Notes: a model not told the origin generated them from the letters alone. 64,000 bases of DNA from Andreprevotia chitinilytica DSM 18519 (GCF_000711875.1 NZ_JONM01000009.1:62001-126000), one strand, 5' to 3'; counted from the first letter of the stretch, positions 1 to 8,401 are shown. Translations and numbers: made by a program.

Positions 1-503
1 AATGTGAAAAGCATGACCATATACAGCGCAATATGCGGATTGCCGAGCCAGTCTATCTGGCCGTCCTGACCTTGCGGCAGGATATGCAACGCTTGCAGGA
101 ACCAGGACAGCAGACCGTCGTATTTGTAGACGTTTGACCACACCACGGCGGCAATGGAAATTGCCGTAATGACCGGAATGTAATAAACGGCGCGGAAGAA
201 TGTCATGGCCGGCAATTTATTGTTGACCAATTTGGCCACAATCAATGCGGAAAGCTGGATCACCGGCACGATCAGCAAATACAGCACGGAATTCTTGAGC
301 GCATTATGGAACAGCTCTTCGCCTGCGATATATTTGAAATGGGCGAAGTTATTCCAAGTCGATGTGCCATCGGCAAGGCTGTAGTCCTGGAAAGCGAGGT
401 AGGTATTAAACCCGACCGGCCAGAACGTAAAGATGCCCATCAGGATCAAGGCAGGAGCCAGGAATAGATAGGCAATAGCGGTATAGCTGCTGGAGGTTTT
501 CAC
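1..503 (-). CDS. Sugar ABC transporter permease, CUT1/MalF-like (partial, 3' end outside window)
   Basis: The open frame runs off the left edge of the window. It encodes an inner-membrane permease that would form half of the channel of a carbohydrate ABC importer. The visible ~167 residues begin with a hydrophobic segment (IAYLFLAPALILMGIF, residues ~8-23). A second segment follows near residue 75 (VLYLLIVPVIQLSALIV), then the MalF/UgpA-like stretch FFRAVYYIPVITAISIAAVV. The only usable start is GTG at 503-501, since an in-frame TAA lies 30 nt upstream; no strong ribosome site is visible. It lies 102 nt downstream of the binding-protein gene, separated by a perfect terminator hairpin. The substrate is unknown; the nearby kinase and regulator hint at an amino sugar or chitin product. 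Confidence 0.85.
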   Translation of the reverse strand, partial: MKTSSSYTAIAYLFLAPALILMGIFTFWPVGFNTYLAFQDYSLADGTSTWNNFAHFKYIAGEELFHNALKNSVLYLLIVPVIQLSALIVAKLVNNKLPAMTFFRAVYYIPVITAISIAAVVWSNVYKYDGLLSWFLQALHILPQGQDGQIDWLGNPHIALYMVMLFT

Positions 504-540
504 GGCGCAACTCGACTGTTTCTTGATTTCTTATGCGGGA

Positions 541-575
541 AAAAACGGAACTGCCGGATTGGCAGTTCCGTTTTT
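541..575 (-). terminator. Perfect rho-independent terminator between binding-protein and permease genes
   Basis: A 15-bp perfect inverted repeat (541-555 with 561-575, 5-nt loop) has GC-rich inner arms and A/T tails on both sides. It lies 31 nt after the stop of the 606-1853 gene and 38 nt before the permease start on the same strand. It could act in both directions. It probably attenuates rather than isolates, so that more binding protein than permease is made. Confidence 0.85.
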
Positions 576-605
576 CTAGAACAATGTCACTAACTCAAGT
601 AAGAA

Positions 606-1853
606 TTACTTGGCCAGCTTTTCGTTCCAGGCAGCAACCACTTCATCCAGAGCGGCCTTGACCGGCTTACGGCCTTCGATCGCGCTTTGAACTTCGTCTT
701 GCAGCTTCTTGGTCAGAGCAGCTTCGTCAGGCAGAGCACCCGGCGGGAGGTACAGAGTGCGTGCGTTGTCCATGGACTTGGCAGCAACTGCACGAGCCTG
801 GTTAACCGCGTCAGGCGACTTGGCACCGTCTTGGAAGTACGGATCCAGGTTACCCTTCTTGGTCGACGGGAAGGTGGTTTCGGTTGCCTTGGAGAACAGA
901 ACTTGCTGTTCGTCGCCGGTCAGGAACTTACCCAGCTTTGCAGCTGCGGCCGGATCCTTGGAACCCTTCGGAATCACGAAGTCCATCAGCCATGCGCCGA
1001 AGGCTTGCTTGCCAGCATCTTCCGGGAACTTGGCAACGCCAGTCTTATCGTAGATGGCCTTGGCATCGGTCTCGGTACGCTTCAGCGCTTGCGGAGCGGT
1101 CGTCAGCATAGCGATCTTGCCGGAGTTGTACAGGGCGATTTCTTGTTCGAATTCAACCTTGAACACATCCTTCGGCAGAACGCCAGCCTTGTACAGATCA
1201 GCAAACTTCTGAACGAACGCTACGTGCTTCGGCGAGTTGAACACTGCCTTGCCGTTTTCCAGAACCGGCAGGCCAGCGTAGTAGAACCAGCCCACGAAGT
1301 TGCCCAGCTTCGGCGCGAAGGCCGGAACGCCAGTCTTGGCAGTGATTTGCTTACCGGTGGAAACCAGCTCTTCGAAGGTCTTCGGAGCGGACTTCACGCC
1401 AGCCTTGGCCAGGATGTCTTTGTTGTACGCGATGATGGATACGGAGTTGTACCACGGGAACGCGTAAACCTTGCCACCAACGGTCACGTCTTTCAGAGCG
1501 GCGTTGGAGTAGTTGTTCTTGTCAGCACCGAGGTACTGATCAAGCGCAACCAGGTTGCCTTGAGCGGCGAACTCGTGCACCCAAGGCACGTTGAAGTTCA
1601 CCAGGGACGGCGGATTGCCTGCAGCAATCGCTGCAACCAGCTTCGGCTGGATTTGGTCCCAGTTCAGATCAACCCACTTAGCCTTCAGGCCTGGGTTGGT
1701 CGCATTGAACTTGGTCACTGCTTGATCGAAATAACCGTTGAATTTCGGAGCCAGGTTCATGGTCCAGAATTCGAGTTCGGTATCAGCTTGTGCTTGGAGC
1801 GCAGCAAAGCCGAACACGACTGCGCCAACGGCCAACATCTTCTTGAGCTTCAT
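606..1853 (-). CDS. Sugar ABC transporter substrate-binding protein (paralogue 1)
   Basis: A periplasmic binding protein of the family-1 solute-binding (MalE/UgpB-like) type, 415 aa, the usual size. It has a Sec signal peptide (MKLKKMLAVG...AALQAQA, cleavage near residue 23) followed by the typical N-terminal strand ELEFWTMNLAPKFNG. ATG 1853-1851 is preceded by GAGGAAG at good spacing. It is clearly homologous to the next gene (2012-3274): both contain QPKLVAAIA/QPRLVAAIA, GFAPKL/NFVGWFYY-like blocks and a conserved end (RKPVKAALDEVVAAWNEK versus RKPAKQALDEAVAFWNEK). A terminator-like hairpin lies on each side of the gene, so it may have its own transcript. The ligand cannot be read from the sequence; chito- or other oligosaccharide is an inference from the neighbouring kinase and GntR regulator. 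Confidence 0.9.
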   Translation of the reverse strand: MKLKKMLAVGAVVFGFAALQAQADTELEFWTMNLAPKFNGYFDQAVTKFNATNPGLKAKWVDLNWDQIQPKLVAAIAAGNPPSLVNFNVPWVHEFAAQGNLVALDQYLGADKNNYSNAALKDVTVGGKVYAFPWYNSVSIIAYNKDILAKAGVKSAPKTFEELVSTGKQITAKTGVPAFAPKLGNFVGWFYYAGLPVLENGKAVFNSPKHVAFVQKFADLYKAGVLPKDVFKVEFEQEIALYNSGKIAMLTTAPQALKRTETDAKAIYDKTGVAKFPEDAGKQAFGAWLMDFVIPKGSKDPAAAAKLGKFLTGDEQQVLFSKATETTFPSTKKGNLDPYFQDGAKSPDAVNQARAVAAKSMDNARTLYLPPGALPDEAALTKKLQDEVQSAIEGRKPVKAALDEVVAAWNEKLAK

Positions 1854-1879
1854 CTTGTCTTCCTCGAGGAGTTATCGAC

Positions 1880-1905
1880 AAAAACGCCGGGAACCATTCC
1901 CTGCG
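1880..1905 (-). terminator. Probable terminator between the two binding-protein genes
   Basis: On the minus strand CGCAGGGAA-TGG-TTCCCGGCG forms a 9-bp stem with one A.G mismatch, followed by TTTTT. It lies about 107 nt downstream of the stop of the 2012-3274 gene and 27 nt before the start of the 606-1853 gene. The stem is short, so it is probably leaky. Confidence 0.45.
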
Positions 1906-2011
1906 GTACACCACATTCGACCCAGTGTTCCCACTAAATCATGCGGATTTCTAATTTTGCAGCGGAAGTGTATCAGATAAACCCCCACTGCAAATCTGAT
2001 TCAAAACGTGC

Positions 2012-3274
2012 TTACTTCTTTGCAGCCGAGAACTTTTCGTTCCAGAATGCAACCGCCTCATCAAGCGCCTGCTTAGCCGGTTTGCGACCGGTAACAGCCG
2101 CTTCAATCGACTCGTCCAGCTTCTTGTTCATCGCCGATTCATCCGGCAAACCCGAAACGGTCAGGGTCGTGGTGACCTTGATCGAATCCGCCGCCGTCGC
2201 CAATGCCTTCTCGACCGGATCGTTCGACTTGGCCCCCGCCTGGAAGAACGAATCAGCCAGTGCCTTATTGGTCGACGGGAAGGTGGCAGACGCCTTGGCA
2301 AATGCCAGCTGAGCCTCATCCGAAGTCAGGAACTGACCCAGCTTGATCGCCGCATCCGGGTGTTTGGCACCCTTCGGCACCGACCACAGGAAGAGGTAGC
2401 CACCAAACGGGGTCTTGCCGCCCGCCTGCGGGAATGCCGCCACACCGGTTTGCTCGTAAACCTTCGGCGAATCGGTCTTGGTGCGCTTCAGCGCATGCGG
2501 GCCCTCACCGAAAATCGCGACCTTTTGTGCGCCATATGCGGCGATGGTCTGCTCGAACTGCAGCTTGAAGACATCCTTCGGAATCACGCCACTCTTGTAG
2601 GCATCGGCAAACTGCTCAACCAGCTTGACGTGCGCCGGGCTGTTGAAAACTGCCTTGCCATCCTTCACGACCGGCAAGCCGTCATAAAGGAACCAGCCGG
2701 CAAAACCGTCGTTCAGTTTAGGCGCAAAACCGGTCACGCCCGTTTTGTCCTTGATCTGCTTGGCCACTTTCAGCAGATCGGTGAAATTCTTTGGCGCTTC
2801 CTTGACGCCGGACTTGGCGAATAGGTCCTTGTTATAGAACAGCACGCCAGTCACTTGATACCACGGCAAACCATAAATCTGCTTGTCGCCTTCGTAGGTC
2901 ACATCCTTGAGCGCGCCAACGGTGTAATTGTTCTTGAAGCCGGCAATCTGCTTGGTGATCGGCAGCAGCAACTTGCTTTGGGCATATTGATCCATCCACG
3001 GCTTGGGCAAGTTCACCAAATCGGGCACAGTCCCGCCAGCAATCGCGGCAACCAGACGGGGCTGGAAGGCATCCCAATCCACGTCCACCCACTTTGCTTC
3101 GACTTCGTTTTGCGAGCCGTTGAACTTGGCGGTCAGGTCTTTCATGATGCCGTCGAATTTCGGCGACAGGCTGTTCGACCAGAATTCGATCTTGACCTTC
3201 TCGGCGGCCATTGCACTCATCGTTGTTGCTGCGAACAACGCGGCTGCGAGGCCTAATGTGCGTTTCAGCTTCAT
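2012..3274 (-). CDS. Sugar ABC transporter substrate-binding protein (paralogue 2)
   Basis: Second family-1 sugar-binding protein, 420 aa, with a signal peptide (MKLKRTLGLAAALFAATTMSAMA, cleaved before AEKVKIEF). Its ATG has AAGGAAG seven nucleotides upstream. Its layout matches the neighbouring paralogue from end to end, so the pair probably arose by tandem duplication and diverged in the ligand site. No permease or ATPase gene lies between them, so both may dock on the same permeases encoded leftward of the window. A candidate promoter and a 17-bp palindrome lie upstream. The alternative is that the two proteins serve different transporters. Confidence 0.9.
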   Translation of the reverse strand: MKLKRTLGLAAALFAATTMSAMAAEKVKIEFWSNSLSPKFDGIMKDLTAKFNGSQNEVEAKWVDVDWDAFQPRLVAAIAGGTVPDLVNLPKPWMDQYAQSKLLLPITKQIAGFKNNYTVGALKDVTYEGDKQIYGLPWYQVTGVLFYNKDLFAKSGVKEAPKNFTDLLKVAKQIKDKTGVTGFAPKLNDGFAGWFLYDGLPVVKDGKAVFNSPAHVKLVEQFADAYKSGVIPKDVFKLQFEQTIAAYGAQKVAIFGEGPHALKRTKTDSPKVYEQTGVAAFPQAGGKTPFGGYLFLWSVPKGAKHPDAAIKLGQFLTSDEAQLAFAKASATFPSTNKALADSFFQAGAKSNDPVEKALATAADSIKVTTTLTVSGLPDESAMNKKLDESIEAAVTGRKPAKQALDEAVAFWNEKFSAAKK

Positions 3275-3914
3275 ATCGTCTTCCTTAGGATTTTAAATTT
3301 TTTCGGTATATGCGATGCGTTCTCGCAAAGCGAAACAACCTTAATCACTCGCCTGTACACCGTCAAATTGTTGTTCTGCCCCAAGTAACGAAACCCAAGA
3401 ATGGCGTCAGCATTCAAAAAATCATCCGGATCGACCCGCCGTCAGCTTCAAGCTGACTAAGGTAAAACCCGGAGGCAGGTTACAACAGTTTTCCCAGACA
3501 AGTGAATGTGCAGTGCAGCGAAAAACCGCTCGAAACCGCTTGCAACACGACTTCCTGCACCCATTACAAAACCCCAACCATGTAACCAATCCGGGCAATG
3601 CACCAGCTTGTGACTACGCGCACCAGCTTCGGCCATCATTTTTCATGCTTTAGAAACAGTGACCTAGCTCACAACGGTCGTTTGAACACTGTAGTTGACA
3701 AGCACATTGGCGCACCAGAAGCGTTCAGAACTACATGCCAAATGATTGAAGCCATTGTGAATTTCGGGTGACAAGCTGACGAAAAATTCTTTGTTTGGCG
3801 CGACCGCCATCAGCAAAACGCTTAAAAAACGGCGGCAAAAAACGTTGCTTTTGCACAACAAGCAAAGGAAGGACAGCAGAATCCGCAATTGACGCGAATG
3901 AAAACGCGACTTAA
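3275..3914. other. 640-nt intergenic region with a candidate operator
   Basis: No convincing gene was found; short open frames here lack ribosome sites and recognisable protein content. The stretch contains a perfect palindrome GTCAGCTTCAAGCTGAC (3441-3457, 8-bp arms around one base), a plausible operator for the adjacent GntR regulator, and the weak promoter at 3338-3366. No terminator with a T-run was found after the GntR gene. Confidence 0.5.
3338..3366 (-). promoter_or_regulatory. Candidate sigma-70 promoter of the binding-protein locus
   Basis: On the minus strand TTGACG, a 17-nt spacer and TAAGGT lie ~64 nt before the ATG of the 2012-3274 gene. The -10 box is poor (3/6), so this is only the best local candidate. 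Confidence 0.35.
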
Positions 3915-4655
3915 CTAGCGGCGCAGTTCGACGACGAAGTCGTAGTAGTCGCTCCTGAAGTAGGAGTGCGTCAGCTCCAGTGCCTGGCCGTTTTCGCGAT
4001 AGCCGACTCGAGTCAGATGGAGCATCGCGGCGCCGACGGGTAGATCGACCAGCGCGGCAAGCCTCTCGTCAGCATTGATCGCGGCGATGTGCTGCAAGGC
4101 ACGTACGACCGCCAAACGCTGCACGCTGAGGAATTCGTACAGCGAGTCGCCGATCAGTCCCGGATCAGGCACTAGTTGGTATGGCAATGCCGTCTCTTCG
4201 ACCGCCATCACGACATCATTGGCGGTCCGCACGCGCAGCAAACGGCTCACTCGGCTGTTAGGGGCGAGGTTCAAGCTATCGGCCTCTTCTGCACTCGCCA
4301 GAACCACTTCACGGCTCAACCATTTCGAGCCCGGCGTAAAGCCACGCTGTTTGAGCATTTCAGAGAGGTTGGTCAGGCGAGATAACGGCTGCTCAAGCTT
4401 TGGCGTGATGAAGGTGCCAGCACCCTGCCGCCGCAGGATCAATCCTTGCTCATAGAGTAAGTCGAGCGCCTTGCGAGCGGTCACGCGAGAGACGCCAAGC
4501 AGATCGCAAAAATTCCGCTCGGAGGGGAGCGGCTCTTCCGGCCGCCAGAAGCCGGCCTGGATGGCAGCGGCGAGTTTGTGACTGAGTTGCAGGTACAGCG
4601 GCGTAGCGCTATCGGGATCGGGCCGGAGCACTTGCAGCTTTTGAGACGACTGCAT
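3915..4655 (-). CDS. GntR/HutC-family transcriptional regulator (UTRA domain; NagR-like)
   Basis: A 246-aa DNA-binding regulator. Residues ~15-80 form the GntR winged helix (PLYLQLSHKLAAAI, PLPSERNFCDLLGVSRVTARKAL, RRQGAGTFI). Residues ~95-240 form the UTRA effector domain, ending in the typical LTHSYFRSDYYDF. HutC-subfamily regulators of this shape bind phosphorylated sugars; NagR/NagQ members sense GlcNAc-6-P. It lies 37 nt downstream of the kinase gene on the same strand, so the kinase that would make the effector and the regulator are probably co-transcribed. The exact effector is an inference; trehalose- or glucosamine-responsive relatives are alternatives. Confidence 0.88.
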   Translation of the reverse strand: MQSSQKLQVLRPDPDSATPLYLQLSHKLAAAIQAGFWRPEEPLPSERNFCDLLGVSRVTARKALDLLYEQGLILRRQGAGTFITPKLEQPLSRLTNLSEMLKQRGFTPGSKWLSREVVLASAEEADSLNLAPNSRVSRLLRVRTANDVVMAVEETALPYQLVPDPGLIGDSLYEFLSVQRLAVVRALQHIAAINADERLAALVDLPVGAAMLHLTRVGYRENGQALELTHSYFRSDYYDFVVELRR

Positions 4656-4692
4656 AAGGCTCCGGCTCCGTGGCTGACGCTTGGTGAAGAGA

Positions 4693-5565
4693 TTAGATGG
4701 CGCTGTGGATCAGGATCAGCGCACCAGCGCAGGAATCCTTCTGCGGGCGGCTGGTACTGGCGAGGAAGGCCGCAGGAATATACGGACGCAACGCTTCGGA
4801 AAGACCACCGCCACAGATTGCGAGTGGCAGATCTGGCGCATTCGAGCGTAGCGCTTGGCCGATCACTTCCACTTCGCGCCCTGCTTCGAGCAGGAAGGAC
4901 TTGGCAATGTCATCCTTCTCGCCAAATTCGACCACGACCGGCGAAAGCGAAGCGCATTCGGTCTGCTTCATCTTGCCCATCCACTCAAAGACCTTTTCAC
5001 GCGTATCGCCAGTGATCGAGAGCAGTTTGCGACCGAAATCTGTGAGCGGGCGGCGGCCATCCATGATGCGTTGCACGTGGTTGATCGCCTTCAAGCCCAG
5101 AAAAGCGCCCGAGCCTTCATCCGAGGTCGGGAAGCCCCAACCGCCGACTTCGAGCCGCTTGCCATCCTGCAGCCAAGCTTCGCCGATCGAACCTGTGCCG
5201 ATGGCGATGATGCCACCATGCTGGCCATTATGTGCACCAAGCAGTGTCGAGAAACCATCGGTTTCAACGATGATGCGGGCAAAGAACGGGTTCTTGTTCT
5301 CGAACTCTTGCGCCCACGCCTTGACGGTGACGCCAGAGAGACCGAAGCCGACGGCACAGTCGGCGAAATCCGGGTGTTCGATACCCAGTTTGCGAAAACC
5401 ATCGCGGATCGCGAGCGTGATATTGGTCCACGCCTTGTCGGTACCCTGCCCCAATGCGGACGGACCGCCATCGGCGCGTACCAGCTCAACGCCGTCCAGG
5501 CCAGCAATACAGATACGCGTGCCAGTGCCGCCCCCATCAACTCCGATCAAATACTTGATGCTCAT
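4693..5565 (-). CDS. BadF/BadG/BcrA-type ATPase, probable N-acetylglucosamine kinase
   Basis: A cytoplasmic sugar kinase of the ASKHA superfamily, ~290 aa. It shows the phosphate-1 motif GVDGGGTGTRI at the N-terminus, GTGSIGE near the middle and GGWGFPTSDEGSGAFLG, all hallmarks of GlcNAc/glucosamine kinases in the BadF family. The chosen start, ATG 5565-5563, has AAGGA five nucleotides upstream; a longer frame starting at 5601 would run into a palindromic operator candidate and is disfavoured. It precedes the GntR regulator and lies in a sugar-transport locus, consistent with phosphorylating imported amino sugar to the 6-phosphate. Alternative substrates (glucosamine, chitobiose products) cannot be excluded. 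Confidence 0.85.
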   Translation of the reverse strand: MSIKYLIGVDGGGTGTRICIAGLDGVELVRADGGPSALGQGTDKAWTNITLAIRDGFRKLGIEHPDFADCAVGFGLSGVTVKAWAQEFENKNPFFARIIVETDGFSTLLGAHNGQHGGIIAIGTGSIGEAWLQDGKRLEVGGWGFPTSDEGSGAFLGLKAINHVQRIMDGRRPLTDFGRKLLSITGDTREKVFEWMGKMKQTECASLSPVVVEFGEKDDIAKSFLLEAGREVEVIGQALRSNAPDLPLAICGGGLSEALRPYIPAAFLASTSRPQKDSCAGALILIHSAI

Positions 5566-5587
5566 TTTTGTCCTTGTATGCCTATCC

Positions 5588-5603
5588 GGGTGATCGATCA
5601 CCC
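5588..5603. promoter_or_regulatory. Perfect 16-bp palindrome in the kinase leader, candidate operator
   Basis: GGGTGATCGATCACCC lies between the promoter (5655-5683) and the kinase ATG (5565). Its position and perfect symmetry fit a repressor site, possibly for the co-transcribed GntR regulator, though it does not match the palindrome at 3441-3457. Confidence 0.45.
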
Positions 5604-5654
5604 TTGTCCATGTGGTGCCGCCATCATGAATCCTTGGCGGTGAAACCAGTCTGC

Positions 5655-5683
5655 AATCTAGTTAGCCAGCTTGGCCCTGTCAA
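5655..5683 (-). promoter_or_regulatory. Sigma-70 promoter of the kinase-GntR operon
   Basis: On the minus strand a perfect TTGACA (-35, 5683-5678), a 17-nt spacer and TAGATT (-10, 5660-5655) lie about 90 nt before the kinase start. Confidence 0.6.
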
Positions 5684-5703
5684 CGCGAGCCAGAAACGAC
5701 GAC

Positions 5704-5735
5704 GGCGCGAAGACTCTGAATGAGTCATTCGCGCC
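5704..5735 (-). terminator. Hairpin terminator after cysH
   Basis: A 13-bp stem with one bulged A (5704-5716 with 5722-5735) and a 5-nt loop starts 16 nt after the cysH stop. The following minus-strand sequence is only weakly T-rich, so efficiency is uncertain. Confidence 0.5.
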
Positions 5736-5750
5736 GCCGGCTTGCCCTAC

Positions 5751-6434
5751 TTATTTCTTGACGTGAAGCCCGCACTCTTTGAGATCCGGGTTCTCCCACC
5801 ACCAGCGACCAGCGCGGATATCTTCGCCCATGGCGATGGCGCGGGTACAGGGTGCACAGCCGATGGACGGATAGTGCTGATCATGCAGCTTGTTATAGGG
5901 CACGCCGTTATCGCGGATGTATTGCCAGACTTCTTTTTCGGTCCACTCGATCAGCGGATTGAATTTTTCCAGCCCGTTACCAGCGTCGAATTCTTGCATT
6001 TGCATCTCGGTCCGCGTGGTGGATTGCTGACGACGCAAACCGGTGATCCATGCCTTCTTGCCGGTCAGGGCACGCTTGAGCGGCTCCAGCTTGCGGATGC
6101 GGCAGCACTCCTTGCGCATCTCAACCGATTCGTAAAAAGCATTGATACCGTTGCTGTTCACATACTGCTCAACATGAGCAGCATTCGGGAAGAAGACCTT
6201 CACCGGTACCGCCGGGTACTTCGTGGCGGTTTCCTGCATCAGGTCATACGTCTCGGCCGGCAAACGGCCGGTATCGAGACTGAAGATTTCGATATTCAAC
6301 GCGTGCTTGGCGATCAGATCAGTGATCACCATGTCTTCGGCGCCAAAGGAATTGGCGAAGATCGCCGGGCTGTATTCCGCCTCGATTTTCTTTAGCCATT
6401 CCAGCGTTTGCGCCAGTTTTTCGTCCAGCCCCAT
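5751..6434 (-). CDS. cysH: Adenylyl-sulfate (APS)-type reductase CysH
   Basis: Assimilatory reductase producing sulfite from activated sulfate with thioredoxin as electron donor. The protein has the PP-loop fold segments FANSFGAEDMVI, IFSLDTGRL and FNPLIEWTEKEVW, and the C-terminal ECGLH with the catalytic cysteine. It also has the two cysteine pairs ECCRIRK and GCAPC that bind a [4Fe-4S] cluster; these pairs mark the APS-using type rather than the PAPS-using enterobacterial type. The start at 6434 (MGLDEKLAQ) is preferred because GGGGA lies 9 nt upstream; an ATG five codons earlier (6449) lacks a ribosome site. It follows the TauE-like gene by ~45 nt on the same strand and is divergent from cysB. 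Its cluster depends on the Isc system also encoded in this window. Confidence 0.93.
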   Translation of the reverse strand: MGLDEKLAQTLEWLKKIEAEYSPAIFANSFGAEDMVITDLIAKHALNIEIFSLDTGRLPAETYDLMQETATKYPAVPVKVFFPNAAHVEQYVNSNGINAFYESVEMRKECCRIRKLEPLKRALTGKKAWITGLRRQQSTTRTEMQMQEFDAGNGLEKFNPLIEWTEKEVWQYIRDNGVPYNKLHDQHYPSIGCAPCTRAIAMGEDIRAGRWWWENPDLKECGLHVKK

Positions 6435-6479
6435 GCTGTTTGTCCCCATCGCAGAGAAAGATTGCAGTGATATCTTTTA

Positions 6480-7286
6480 TTAGAACACGAGCTTGCTGCC
6501 AACGATTAGCAGCATCAGCGCCAGCAACGGCCGCAATACCTTCTCCGGCATCCGGCCCGAGAGATGGCTGCCGACATAGATGCCGGGCAGCGAGCCGCAC
6601 AGCAGATTGCCAAGCAAAAACCAGTCAATGTTACCAAGCCCGGCATGACCAAGCCCGGCGACCAAAGTAAGCGGCACGGCATGCGCAATCTCGGTTCCGA
6701 CGAGGCGGGAGGTCGGCAGCAAGGGATAAATCAGGAACAACGCCACCGTCCCCAGTGCCCCAGCGCCAATCGATGACAAGGTGACGATCACACCCAGACA
6801 GAAGCCGATGACCACGGTCCAGCTCGCGAGCGTGCGCGGCGACATATTGAGCCAATCGCGCGCATGGCGTTGCGCGAATGCCAGCAGCCAGCCCTTGCAG
6901 ATGATGGCCACGGAAGTGAGGACCAAGGCGATGCCGAGTGAGTGCTTGATCAGCTTGTTGATCGTGGCGGTATCCCCCTGCCACACATGGAGCGCCAGTA
7001 CGGTCAGAGCCGCCGCTGGCACGCTGCCCAGTGCGAGCCAACCGGTCACCGACCAATCAATGTTCTTGTGTTTCTGGTGCACGAATACGCCGCTCGCCTT
7101 GGTAATCGAGGCGTACAGCAAATCAGTGCCCACGGCAGTGGCCGGGTTGATGCCAAAAAACAAAAGCACCGGCGTCATCAAAGATCCGCCGCCGACGCCG
7201 GTCATGCCCACGATGAAACCGACCGCCAAACCGGACAGCACATAGATGCCATTGATGTGCGCCAACAGCGCGGACAACCCTTCCAT
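6480..7286 (-). CDS. TauE/SafE-family membrane exporter (sulfite or sulfonate-related anion)
   Basis: A 268-aa polytopic inner-membrane protein of the TauE/SafE family. It carries the family's glycine-rich repeat motif GFIVGMTGVGGGSLMTPVLLFFGI near the N-terminus and a second copy GFCLGVIVTLSSIGAGALGT around residue 150, with ~8 hydrophobic segments. It sits between cysH and the divergent cysB. That context suggests it moves sulfite, sulfate or a related sulfur oxyanion, perhaps to relieve toxic sulfite made by CysH. An alternative is sulfolactate or sulfoacetate export, as in other family members. Confidence 0.85.
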   Translation of the reverse strand: MEGLSALLAHINGIYVLSGLAVGFIVGMTGVGGGSLMTPVLLFFGINPATAVGTDLLYASITKASGVFVHQKHKNIDWSVTGWLALGSVPAAALTVLALHVWQGDTATINKLIKHSLGIALVLTSVAIICKGWLLAFAQRHARDWLNMSPRTLASWTVVIGFCLGVIVTLSSIGAGALGTVALFLIYPLLPTSRLVGTEIAHAVPLTLVAGLGHAGLGNIDWFLLGNLLCGSLPGIYVGSHLSGRMPEKVLRPLLALMLLIVGSKLVF

Positions 7287-7392
7287 AACGCGTTTTTCCT
7301 ATGCTAAGCGGGCGATCATAGCACCGGGTTTAGAATCCCTTAGACTGTTATGTTAGTATTTTAGAAGGACAGGTTATTTATTCGGGAATGCC
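7287..7392. promoter_or_regulatory. Divergent promoter region, TauE-cysH / cysB
   Basis: 106 nt separate the two divergent starts. The middle is AT-rich (TTATGTTAGTATTTTAG), as expected for overlapping promoters and CysB binding. No individual box can be assigned confidently. Confidence 0.45.
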
Positions 7393-8337
7393 ATGAAACT
7401 CCAGCAATTGCGCTATCTGGTCGAAGTTGCCAAGCAAGGTTTGAACGTCTCCGAGGCGGCCGAAAAGCTGCATACATCGCAACCCGGCATCTCGAAGCAG
7501 ATCCGCTTATTGGAAGACGAGCTGGGCGTGCAGATCTTCATTCGCAACGGCAAACGCGTGGTGGATGTCACCGCCCCGGGCCGCGAGATTCTGCGTATTT
7601 CCGAACGGATGCTGATGCAGGCACAAAACCTGCGGCGAATCGGCGAAGAGTTCGTCAATGTGGAAGGCGGCAGCCTCACCATTGCCACCACGCACACCCA
7701 AGCACGTTACGCGCTGCCCAAACCGATCCGTGCCTTTCTGGCGCGTTATCCCAAAGTGCGTTTGTCACTCAAACAAGGCAGCCCTACCCAGATCAGTGAG
7801 ATGGTCGTCGATGGCAGCGCCGACCTCGCCATCGCCACCGAGGGCATCGATCATTACCCGGAACTGGCAATGCTGGAATGCTACGACTGGAACCGCGATG
7901 TCGTCGTGCCGGCCGGCCACCCGCTGGTGGGTCTTGATCACCCGATTACCCTGGCCGAAATCGCCGCTTACCCGCTGATCACCTACGATTTTGCCTTTAC
8001 CGGCCGCAACAAGATCAACCGCGCCTTTGAAAACGCTGGGTTGGAACCGAATGTGGTGTTGACAGCGATCGATACCGATGTGATCAAGACCTATGTCGGA
8101 TTGGGTTTGGGGGTCGGCATCATTGCCGCAATGGCATTCGAGCCGGAACGCGATACCGGTCTGGTGGCGATCGATGCCAGCCACCTGTTCGAGCCATCCA
8201 CCACGCGTATCGGCGTACGCCGCGATGCCTACTTGCGCGGTTATGCGTTCGACTTCATTGAGCTGTTCGCCCCGCACCTCACCCGCAAGACGGTGCAAGA
8301 TGCGTTGTTGTGCGAGATTGAGGATGCGGTGGAGTAA
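7393..8337 (+). CDS. cysB: LysR-family regulator CysB
   Basis: A 314-aa LysR-type activator. The N-terminal winged helix is MKLQQLRYLVEVAKQGLNVSEAAEKLHTSQPGISKQI, the CysB/Cbl signature with LNVSEAAEKLHTSQPGISKQI rather than generic LysR. The effector domain contains TTHTQARYALP and GSPTQI, residues known in CysB to line the sulfate/N-acetylserine pocket. CysB activates sulfate assimilation genes when O- or N-acetylserine accumulates; CysE, which makes O-acetylserine, is encoded at 26120. It is divergent from the TauE-cysH pair, a likely target. The stop codon overlaps a short palindrome, and a hairpin follows at 8353. Confidence 0.93.
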   Translation: MKLQQLRYLVEVAKQGLNVSEAAEKLHTSQPGISKQIRLLEDELGVQIFIRNGKRVVDVTAPGREILRISERMLMQAQNLRRIGEEFVNVEGGSLTIATTHTQARYALPKPIRAFLARYPKVRLSLKQGSPTQISEMVVDGSADLAIATEGIDHYPELAMLECYDWNRDVVVPAGHPLVGLDHPITLAEIAAYPLITYDFAFTGRNKINRAFENAGLEPNVVLTAIDTDVIKTYVGLGLGVGIIAAMAFEPERDTGLVAIDASHLFEPSTTRIGVRRDAYLRGYAFDFIELFAPHLTRKTVQDALLCEIEDAVE

Positions 8338-8352
8338 CACTCCACCTGTTGG

Positions 8353-8376
8353 CGGGTTGGGCAAGCGACCAACCCG
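8353..8376 (+). terminator. Weak hairpin after cysB
   Basis: CGGGTTGG pairs with CCAACCCG around an 8-nt loop, followed by a pyrimidine run (TCCTTTC). A second 7-bp palindrome (8329-8345) spans the cysB stop codon. The hairpin lies between convergent genes and could stop transcription from the plus strand. Confidence 0.45.
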
Positions 8377-8401
8377 TCCTTTCAACAATTCAATCAGCAG
8401 C

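Noticed and set aside
687-1937. 416-codon plus-strand frame opposite the binding-protein gene
   Set aside because: Antisense shadow with no recognisable domains; the minus-strand gene has a signal peptide and family motifs.
3457-3888. Two short minus-strand frames in the 3275-3914 spacer
   Set aside because: No ribosome sites, no family similarity and atypical composition.
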